Shown here: piece by piece, positions 49,497 through 57,056 of the stretch
Position numbering within the stretch: the first letter of the stretch is position 1
Layout of the letters: each line of letters begins with the position of its first letter
From: Chamaea fasciata
Lineage: Eukaryota > Chordata > Aves > Passeriformes > Sylviidae
Assembly: GCA_029207755.1 (NCBI GenBank)
Contig: JARCOQ010000006.1
Coordinates: 18,884,890 to 18,948,889 of the forward strand
Length of the DNA: 64,000 nucleotides
Reading direction: 5' to 3'
Made by a program: the position numbers and the translations under genes
The notes under the pieces: generated by a model
Seen by the model: only the letters and a program-made list of their open reading frames with translations
What the model was told of the DNA's origin: nothing
The model's database searches: none

Positions 49497-49604
49497 TGTC
49501 CTTACCGGCGATATCTGGTGACCCCAACGTGATCATCTGGTGATGCCGACGTGTGCATTTGGTGACCCCACCGAGGAGCATCGGGTGACCCCCCCCGATG
49601 TGGG
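49497..49604 (+). repeat. Tandem array of PBS-like units, about 22-bp period
   Basis: After the LTR end come a degenerate unit (49497-49515) and then four units starting at 49516, 49538, 49560 and 49583, 22 or 23 bases apart. They open tggtgacccc, tggtgatgcc, tggtgacccc and gggtgacccc. The first three keep parts of the tRNA-Trp primer sequence (gacccc, ccgacgtg); the fourth keeps only ggtgacccc. Units were probably made by slippage or repeated priming jumps during reverse transcription. Confidence 0.85.
49516..49533 (+). other. Primer binding site for tRNA-Trp
   Basis: tggtgaccccaacgtgat is complementary to the 3' 18 bases of vertebrate tRNA-Trp except for one base (A for G at the eleventh position). 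tRNA-Trp is the primer used by avian leukosis/sarcoma viruses and by some related avian endogenous elements. It marks the start of the internal region and the plus-strand orientation of the provirus. It is the best match among the repeated units around it. Confidence 0.9.
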
Positions 49605-49649
49605 ATTTGTAAGTTGCTGTGTGTCTGAGATAACAAGTGGTAAGACACG

Positions 49650-50888
49650 ATGGATTCCTCAGATCCATTCATTTTGGACCTTTGGTTTGAGATCCTAGAG
49701 AGGGAGGGAGCCTCTGTTCATAGAGAGGACTTCCAAAAATTGTTTTATTATGCTAGAACCCATGGTTTCTTTTGCAGTGCTCAGGCTGCATTTTCCACAG
49801 ACAAGAGGGAGGCTTTGGGTGAGCATTTGTTGCAGTTTTTTTCTGCTGATTGCAGCGTGGAGTTTTTGGGGCTGGTCACGACCTGGAAGAGACTGGAAGT
49901 GCTGCTGCGTAACTCACAGCTTATCAGTCCTGGGGTTTCAGAGGATGGCTCCAGCCTGGTCCTCTCTCCCGGGCCAGGTGCCAAGGGAGATGGCGGAGCC
50001 GTTCCTCCTGTTCCTGCCCCGCGAACGCGGCGCTGGAGTGGAGGGGATTTAGCACCCCCCGCACGCCCGCGGGGCCGGCGGGGACACCGATTCCGGCCGC
50101 ACGCAGGCGCAAAAGTCCGGAAAGTCTCCCCTTCCTCAGAGCAACCGCTGGGGAGGGTGCGGGGTCCGCGGAGCGCCCATGCCTGCACCCCGCAGGTGTC
50201 GGGGTGCGGAGAATTTGAGACTTGCGGAAGTTCTGAAGGATCGGTGCCGCTGGCGCCGCCGATCCTCATGCCGCGCCGGCAGGAGGTCTCTTCCCCCTCC
50301 GCGCATTCCCAGCGCTGGAAGCGCCAAAAGCACGTTTGGATCGGGGAGGGGGGATGGTCACAGCGGTTTGCCCCCATTGTGACAATTCTACCAGATATCT
50401 TCTGGAAGAGGACGGCGCGGATTCGTGTCGTCCTGGGGTGCCGAGCGAGGCCGCCCCGGACCCGCGCAGCGGGGACTCTCAGCGCCCGTGCAGCTTCAGG
50501 CGCGGCTCCGGGCAGCCAGCCAACTTTGCCCAGAAAGACGCGGCCCCGGAGAGTGAGAGACCCGCCCCACAGCGGGCGGGGAAGCAGCCTGCCATCGGGG
50601 ATCGGGCGACTGCCGGGACCTTGCTGGGAGCGGTCACTGCAGTCCCTCGTGCGGCCGCGGCTCCGCCGGGAGATGCGGGGGCGGGGTGGCGCTCGGCTGG
50701 CCCCCGAGGTGCCTCTTCTGCGCGTTCATCTCCCTGCGAGCCCCCCTCTTCCCACGGTGCCCGCTGCACCCCCCAAGGCGTCTCCTCCTGGCTCGCCCGC
50801 GTCCTTGAAAGCGGCGCTTGGCAGTGCCCCTCGCAGTGCCCCTCGCAGTGCCGCGCTCCCCCCCTGCGCTGAGTCGAAGCGGCGCTGA
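49650..50888 (+). pseudogene. ERVK-like gag, 5' part (matrix and linker)
   Basis: A 412-codon open frame starting ATG at 49650, in the place expected for gag, about 115 bases after the primer site and shortly after a splice-donor-like agtggtaaga. The first 90 or so codons (MDSSDPFILDLWFEILEREG at the start) look like a small helical matrix domain of avian ERVK Gag. From about 49940 the sequence becomes very GC- and CpG-rich and encodes proline, arginine and alanine-rich text of low complexity. A second frame (50336-50872) is also open through the block, so the true gag frame there cannot be told. The frame ends at 50888 and Gag continues in another frame, so at least one frameshift breaks it. 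The typical capsid region is not recognisable. Confidence 0.72.
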
Positions 50889-51324
50889 GCGCGCCGCCGC
50901 CGCCACCACCGCCAAGGCAGCGGTGGATCCCGGCTCCGCGGTGTTCACTTTTAGAGGGGATGGCACAGATGCCGACAGGCCGGTGTTCTCCCATGGCAAG
51001 GGGTCCCGGGACGCCAGGTCGCCTTCGGCTGGCCGTTGGACGCTGCCCCCGTGCCAGGTCACGATCCAGCCACGGGACTGTGCACGGTTTTGGAAGGACG
51101 TCCGAGACAAGCCTGGTGCAGTGGGCGGCCGTGGTTTGGCACGGCGCCCTTTGCAGGGCTGGGGTGAATTCCCTAGCTCTGCTGGTGCTGGGGGAGCCTG
51201 TGCAAGAATAAAGCAGACACAGGTGAATGCTCAGGCCGGCAAGACCACCCTGCGGCCACCCTGGAAGGGGCAGCAGGGTGGGAAGCAGAAACAAGCAAAT
51301 GCTCAGGCCGGCAAGAAAAAATGT

Positions 51325-51405
51325 AAGAAAGTGCAAAAGGAGACCACTCCTTTGTTTCTCAAAAAAGGGAAGAAAGTGCAAAAGGGGATCACTCCTTTGT
51401 TTCTC
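51325..51405 (+). repeat. 36-bp repeat with 45-bp period in nucleocapsid
   Basis: 51325-51360 and 51370-51405 are near-identical, both containing aagaaagtgcaaaagg and cactcctttgtttctc. The period is 45 bases, a whole number of codons, so the duplication keeps the gag frame. It sits directly before the zinc knuckle. Confidence 0.92.
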
Positions 51406-51488
51406 TGTGGATGGTGTGGAAGGCCAAATCACATGGCCAATGCTTGTAAGGCAACAGTTCATGTGAATGGCCAGCCTCTATCGGCCTC

Positions 51489-51495
51489 GGGAAAC
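51489..51495 (+). promoter_or_regulatory. -1 ribosomal frameshift heptamer GGGAAAC
   Basis: The heptamer G GGA AAC falls exactly in the gag zero frame (codons GGA at 51490-51492 and AAC at 51493-51495). This is the X XXY YYZ form, and GGGAAAC is the gag-pro slip sequence of simian betaretroviruses. A -1 slip would move ribosomes into the frame of the protease-region text, which stays open to 51779. A short inverted repeat, gacacgagtgtc, lies about 35 bases on; I could not define a pseudoknot. Confidence 0.7.
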
Positions 51496-51779
51496 AGGCA
51501 GTGGAGTGCGAAGAGAAAGCGTGCTCAGACACGAGTGTCTTCCCAATCACTAGAGCCGATGGAGATTGGCTGGGCAAGTATACAGCCAGCACCTGCGGTT
51601 TGGTGGGCGTAGATGTCTGTACCGCTGAAACTTTCCACACCCACCCTCCCCTGTCACTGTCCCTGATGGAACAAAATTGTTCACCTTGTTTGAGTTTTCT
51701 GTTCACAGGACAGAGTGCCTGTGATGAGAAGAAGGCTGCTCTGACACTACGAGGCTGCCTCGAGTTCACTGAACTGTAG
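51495..51779 (+). pseudogene. ERVK-like pro/dUTPase-region remnant
   Basis: This frame is entered from gag by a -1 shift. Around 51574-51630 the encoded CGLVGVDVCTAE resembles the conserved start of the dUTPase-like domain that precedes protease in avian ERVK and betaretroviruses (the AGxDL-type motif). The rest, up to the stop at 51779, does not match a complete dUTPase or an aspartic protease, and no DTG/DSG active-site triad is visible, so most of the gene is deleted or decayed. Confidence 0.5.
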
Positions 51780-51836
51780 TTCTGACCAGAGACTGTCCTG
51801 AAATGATTTGCACCCCGTCTGTCTCTGGAGCGGACA

Positions 51837-52680
51837 TTGCATTTCTCTTCCTTGCCATTTAGCATCTGGAATGGACCATTTTCTCAAGATGAATTAGTTG
51901 CCCGTCATGACTTGGTTCAGGAGCTGTTGGACCAGGATCATCTGGAACTTTCTGCCAGCCCCTGGGACGCTCCTGCTTTCTGCATTGAACAGAAGTCTGG
52001 GAAGTGGAGGTTGTTACAGGACCTCCGAATAGTTACTTCATTGTGAATCCGAATGATTGTCTTTTTGTGATTCATTTGCATCCTGCAGGTATCGTTGCCC
52101 AATGGAAATGAATGATCCGATTCCTTTCCCGTTTTGGACTGTGTCTTTCTGCCCCATCAGCTGCAAAAGACGGCAAATACATTTTTTGAACCCATTGCTC
52201 GTTTGATAATTAAATGCAGGCAACAGTGCTTGCACTTGGTAGGTGCGGATCTTGCAAAATTCATACTCTTGGTATTACGGGGGAAATTTGATTGGAGCTT
52301 TGCAAGCAGTGTTTCTCTGCCAAATGCTCTGGAAAATTTTTCGGGGCAGATCGCTTGTTATCTGCCCAGTCATGAGCTCTTGCAAGTGGCAAGATTCTTT
52401 GAAATTTCTTTGTGGCCCAAAATATAGCCAGAAGTCAGTGCAAGGACCCATCGTCTTTACTGACGGTTTGGGAAGGACAAGACAGGCCATTGTTACTTGG
52501 AAGGATGGATGCAAGTTTTGGAAGGTCATGAGGATGGGGCAGCCCAATTGTTTGAATTGAGGGCTGCGGTCATGGCATTTCCAAAGTTTCCCAGGAACCT
52601 TTCGATTTTGTCACGGATTCCATTTCTGTGGCCGACATGGCACAGTGGTTGGGTCATTCCATTTGAAGGGAGTCTGCAAT
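51837..52680 (+). pseudogene. ERVK-like pol remnant (RT and RNase H pieces)
   Basis: Three pieces of Pol are visible in changing frames. First, the N-terminal fingers of reverse transcriptase, with HDLVQELLDQDHLE, SPWDAPAF and GKWRLLQDLR (about 51910-52035). Next, after a break that has removed the palm including the YxDD site, the connection part (52170-52430, with FEPIARLIIKCRQQCL). Last, an RNase H start, GPIVFTDGLGRT (about 52447-52482; the catalytic aspartate of TDG is kept), and a later FELRAAV helix with its glutamate. Text resembling the next RNase H aspartate segment follows near 52610. Integrase and env are absent. Several stops and frameshifts; not functional. Confidence 0.82.
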
Positions 52681-52712
52681 GTCCTAAGGTTTTGTCTCTG
52701 CAGGTTGTCAGT

Positions 52713-52728
52713 GGAAAAGAAAAGAAGG
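52713..52728 (+). other. Purine tract, possible polypurine tract
   Basis: ggaaaagaaaagaagg is a 16-base purine run followed at 52730 by tgtaggtgg, the arrangement of a retroviral polypurine tract and 3' LTR start. The next bases do not align convincingly with the 5' LTR, so this may be a truncated 3' LTR or plain family C LTR sequence. Confidence 0.3.
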
Positions 52729-52739
52729 TTGTAGGTGGC

Positions 52740-52931
52740 GACAAAGTGTTCTGAAGGTTTTATTCTGAATCTTTTTTTTTCTTTTTTTCAGTTCTGTTTA
52801 AATAAAGCTTTCTTCATAGCCTTTAAAGATTTCAGCCTGTTTGCTCTTCTCCTAATCCTATGTCACAACAGAAGAGGAGTAAGTAATTTTAGTAGGTGCC
52901 CTAACATTTGGCCAACGCTCAACCCACCACA
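52740..52931 (+). mobile_element. LTR, family C (ERVL-type), 3' part
   Basis: Contains an AATAAA signal (52801-52806) followed by a U5-like region and ends gctcaacccaccaca at 52931, directly before the second copy of the target duplication (cccgc, 52932-52936). It does not resemble the ERVK LTR end at 49496, so it is not that provirus's 3' LTR; it is read here as the far part of the LTR that begins at 48444. The exact left limit between 52690 and 52745 is unknown. Confidence 0.78.
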
Positions 52932-53421
52932 CCCGCCTGGAATATTGCATCCATCTCTGGGGTGCCCAACACAAGAAAGATGTTGACCTATTGGACTGAT
53001 TCCAGAGAAGTGCCATGAAGATGATCAGAGGGCTGGAACACCTCTTCTGTGATGACAACGACAAAGTTGAAGTTGTTCAGCTCAGAGAAGAGCAGGCTCT
53101 GAGGAGACTTTAGAGAAGTCTTCCGGTACCTAAGGAGGGCTTCAGGAAAGCTGGAGAGGACTTTTTGCAAGGGCAAAACAGGACAAGTAATCAGGGCTTT
53201 AAATGGCAAGAGACAAAATTTAGATTGGGTAAAATTCCTTACTGTTAGGGTAGTGAGGCCCTGAACAGGTTTCCAAGAGTTGTGTATGCCCCATCCGTGG
53301 AGATCAAGGGAAAGATAGATGGAGTCCTGAGAAACCTGGTCTACTGGGTTGCCACCCTGCCATGGCCTTTTAGTTCCCTCACAACCCAAACTCTTCTATG
53401 GTTCTTTAATTCTGTGATTCA
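52932..53421 (+). mobile_element. CR1 LINE, C-terminus and 3' UTR (3' half of split copy)
   Basis: Continues the element cut at 48443: LEYCIHLWGAQHKKDVDLL (52937-52993), then MIRGLEHL, then a decayed LREEQALRRL and a remnant of the terminal coding region (APSVEIKGKIDG near 53288). The copy ends with the CR1 tail tctatggttctttaattctgtgattc at about 53421. It holds stops and small indels. A family B LTR begins about 19 bases after the end. Confidence 0.95.
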
Positions 53422-53439
53422 TTATATAAACCTTAGCAT

Positions 53440-54534
53440 TGGTTTTCCGTGACAAGGTTTTGGTGGCAGGGAGGCTACAGATGTGGCTGCTGTGGAAAGA
53501 TGCCAAAAGCTTCCCCCATGTCTGAGAAAAACAGTGCCAACTGGCTCCAAGATAGACCTACCACTGACCAAGGTCACGCCATGAGTGACTGTTATACCAT
53601 CTCTGGGATAAGATCACCAAGAAGGAAATGAAGTTATTTCAGAGAAGCAAATAGCAGCCAGAAAAGAGAAGAGTGAAAATAGAGAGATAGCATATACCAA
53701 GGTCAGTGAAGAAGTGGGGGAGAAGATGTTCAGGCATTATAGAGGGCCCTCTGCAGCCCGTGCTGAAGATCATGGTGAGGCAGACTGTCCTTCTGCAGCC
53801 CAAGGTGGTCCACTGTGGAGCAGAGATCTGCCTGCAACTACATGCTGAAGCAGGTGGATGCTCAAAGGATACTGGGACTGCCAGGGAAACCCATGCTGGA
53901 GCAGGTTCCTGGCAGGACCTGTAGACCCACACGGAGTAAAGCCCACACTGGAGCAGGTTTGCTGTCAGGACTTGTGACCTGTGGAAGACCCACACCAGAG
54001 CAGCCAGTTCCTGAAGACCTGCACCCTGTGGAAGCAACCCACTCTGCAGCATTTTGTGAAGGACTGTAACCTGTGGGAAGGATTCACACTGGAGAAGTTT
54101 ATGGAGGATTGACTTCCCTGGAATGCATCCCATGCTGGAGCAGTGGAAGCGTGTGAGGGGACCTGCTTCTGAGGAGAAAGTAGTGGCAGAGACTGTGTGG
54201 TGGACCATGGTAACCCCCATTTCCCACCCGCCTGCATCATTGTGAGAAAGATGTAGAATTCAGGAATAAATTTAAGCCTGAGAAGGAGAGAAGGGTGGGA
54301 GAAAGGTATTTTTAAGATTTGCTTTTACTTCTCATTACTCTACTCTGATGTGATAATAAAATCAATTACTTTCCCCAAGTCAAGACTATTTTGCCTGTGG
54401 TGAGTGATCTCTCTTTATCCTTATTTTGACCTCAAAGCCTTTTGTTGTATTTTCTGTCCACTCTGCATCTGAGAAGGGCAGTGGTAAAGTGGCTTCAGTG
54501 GGCACTTGAGATCAGCCAATGTCAACCCACTGCA
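53440..54534 (+). mobile_element. Solo LTR, family B (ERVL-type), about 1.1 kb
   Basis: Starts tggttttccgtgacaaggtt and ends gtcaacccactgca. Flanks are agcat (53435-53439) and agctt (54535-54539), which match at four of five bases and are a likely decayed target duplication. An AATAAA signal lies at 54355-54360. It follows the same text as the truncated copy at 42209-43232 (for example 'ggagcaggt..ctggcaggacctgta' and the region of 'cctgtgggaaggattcacac'). No internal genes attached. The 193-codon minus frame inside it is a shadow. Confidence 0.88.
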
Positions 54535-54539
54535 AGCTT

Positions 54540-57023
54540 ACAGTGAATTACTTTGACTTTCAGTGCTGTGGAGACAGAAAGTATGTCAGGAACACAGAGC
54601 AAAACAACTTGCCTCAAATCTGAACTAATCCTTAATATGAAATCAAGCAAATTTTTTCTTCTAAGGAGGAGACGCTTTGAAAGATATGTTAGATTTTTTT
54701 TCCCAGCATCTCTTTTCTGATTGTACCTTAGTCCATCAGGACAGAAATAAAGAAATTATTCACAAAGAAGAATATTTGACTTAGCAGTCCTGGAATTCAT
54801 AGAGCTAATCCAGTTTACATTAGCCGTGTCCTCATCCTGTACATATGAAGATATAAATGCAAAATGTGTTAAGTAATGTAGGATCTTGGCATACATTTTT
54901 TTCTGAAAGAAACATGCTATCCTGCTAAGTAAAATATTTTTCATTACTCCTTCTATTGATGTTGACCCAGTTCTGGGCATTTAAGGTGTTTGGTCTGAGC
55001 ACTTCAATTCCAGCTTTGCAAAAAGGACCTTTCCAGACAGATAGTTAAGAAAATCAAGACTTTTTCCCTATATTAACAGCTAAAAGTTATTTTTTCCATA
55101 TTAGTTCAATTCAAACTTTTTTCTTCTGATCAGTTGTTCTATTTATCAATAAATGTTCAAATTAAAAGGAGTAGAATCTAATAAGCAATAATCATGAAAA
55201 TATACCCAAAGGAAGATAAAACAGATGCTGTTTTCAGGAAAAACAGACATTTTCATTTCTCTAGGAGGCATGAATACTGTATTACTAACAAATACCTGTA
55301 GTATTGTAGACAAAGTTCAGTCCTGTTTTCCATCCCTTTGTCATCAAAGGAGATTGGAACTGCAGCAATTGACTGTATCTGTGACCTAAAAATTATATCA
55401 GTAGTTAGGATCTAATTTAAACAATCACTACTAATTGAACTGCCATCAGCAGGTATACATGCTTGTGTGTGTGGAACGATTATAAGTGGTTTATATTTGG
55501 TTGAATCATAGTTAGGTGCTTGCTGGATTCATTAGTTCTTTTATTTATTAAATGACTTGACAAATTATAGTTGAGTTTGATGTAAGCTTTCTGTTTCAAA
55601 TCTGTAACCACTTTACAAAGTACAACTATTTTCTGACAATACTTTTCACGAAAATAACCACTCTCTGGTTATTTAATCATTCAGAGTTGTGCTGGCTCTG
55701 ACTGACAAGACAGTGACTTGCCTAGACATTTATTACAACTTTAGAGAAAACTGCTCATAGACTACACTTTTGGAGAGAGAAATTCTGAATACAAAAATAA
55801 ATAGCATTTGAAGACTTCGAAAAAACTATCTATCTGAAATAACAACAATAATAAAAATATTCCTCATTCCTCTAACTGGAAAATAGACAGTCAAAATCAC
55901 AAAAATCTATCCAGGTAGAAAAATCTGTTAGAGGCATTCTCTGTCTCCTCTTACCCGATATCAAAAGGAATTCCCTAATTATCACTGCTTATATTGAAAA
56001 TATTTATCTGTCTTCTAATTATCTGAGTCTCTAGGCAGTATGTATATGCAAAGGATGGATAAAGAATTTCAAATACTCAGTTTCTTTCTGTAAGTGCTAA
56101 TAACAACCACAAATCTGAGCCAATACTAATTTCCTGAAGAAATGATGTTAATGAAGAAGAAGAGATGAGACAGGCAGAATAGAAAAGACAAAGAAAAAAA
56201 GACAATAATAAAAAATATCTTAACAAAACAACACCCAAAATTATTAACAGCCAATACCCCCCCTCTTCAACCCACCAATGTGAAAAAGCAAAAAGAAAAA
56301 AACAAAACCAGAAATAATGAAATAAGAAAAAAAAACTACAAAAAGGCATGCATTCCTAGTGCTGAAAGAATCCCATGACGAGTTGTAAATGACAAGGAAA
56401 TGTGGTGTCTTTTGCAGTCTTTGTTGAGAGAACTGTACAGTAAGAAAATCCATTTTTAGTAAAGTTTTTACCTGAAATCAGACTTTTGGCAGTTCATGTG
56501 GAATGGGAGCTATGTAACTGGGTCTTTCCCAGAGATCTCCTATGTTCTTGTGGAGCTCCCTGATTTCACACACAGTTTGCCCACACCTGATAATAAGGGA
56601 GCCTCTCTGCTTACTGAATATAATATGAAAGCTGTTTTTCTTCCTCTGATGATCTTTCTAGAATTGTTGATGAAAGTATTACAATTTTAAATATCTCTTT
56701 TCTTTTATATTTTCTTATTTTAGTGCTATTCAAACATTCACCACAAGTCTTTTTCTGCTTCCTTGGAGGCTAACTCTCATGTAGACTGATAAACCACACT
56801 ATACAACAACATGAATTTCATAACAAACTCAGTTACCAGCATCCAAAGTCCACATGTAGATACGTGTGTGGCAGTTGACTACAACAAATAATAGCCCTGT
56901 GGTGCAGTGAAAATAATCAGAGCTGATGAGTTCCATATATTTAATCAAAGATGAATGTAGGGTATTTTTTCATTTTTTGAGTAATGGGAACTGGCCTTGC
57001 AATTCATACCAACTTGGTGGTTT

Positions 57024-57056
<33 letters not shown>

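Larger units (their letters stand above)
50818..51612 (+). pseudogene. ERVK-like gag, 3' part with CCHC zinc knuckle
   Basis: A 264-codon open frame, shifted by one base relative to the upstream gag frame. Its clear landmark is a retroviral zinc knuckle, CGWCGRPNHMANAC (51406-51447), with the C-x2-C-x4-H-x4-C spacing of nucleocapsid. Betaretroviral Gag usually has two knuckles; only one is seen, and where the other would be there is a lysine-rich 15-codon tandem duplication. The frame overlaps the start of a protease-region frame by about 115 bases, with a -1 slippery heptamer in the overlap. Much of capsid between 50888 and 51200 seems deleted or unrecognisable. Confidence 0.8.

Noticed and set aside
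49516..49533. A tRNA-Trp gene fragment
   Set aside because: Only the complement of the last 18 tRNA bases is present, placed right after an LTR and before gag, so it is a primer site.
49497..49604. CRISPR-like repeat array
   Set aside because: Repeats are contiguous without spacers, diverge steadily and lie in a retroviral leader of an animal genome.
49781..50377. 198-codon minus-strand open frame
   Set aside because: Same GC-rich shadow effect opposite the gag frame.
50479..51462. 327-codon minus-strand open frame
   Set aside because: It lies opposite gag in CpG-rich DNA, where stop codons are rare in all frames; the composition is low-complexity and the gag landmarks are on plus.
48444..52931. 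Reading the two ends as the 5' and 3' LTRs of a single provirus
   Set aside because: The LTR before the primer site ends ctttca with no similarity to the end at 52931 (aacccaccaca), and the R/U5 regions differ. Two LTRs of one provirus start out identical.
53639..54220. 193-codon minus-strand frame
   Set aside because: Inside and antisense to the family B LTR; repetitive text follows the repeated phrases of the LTR.
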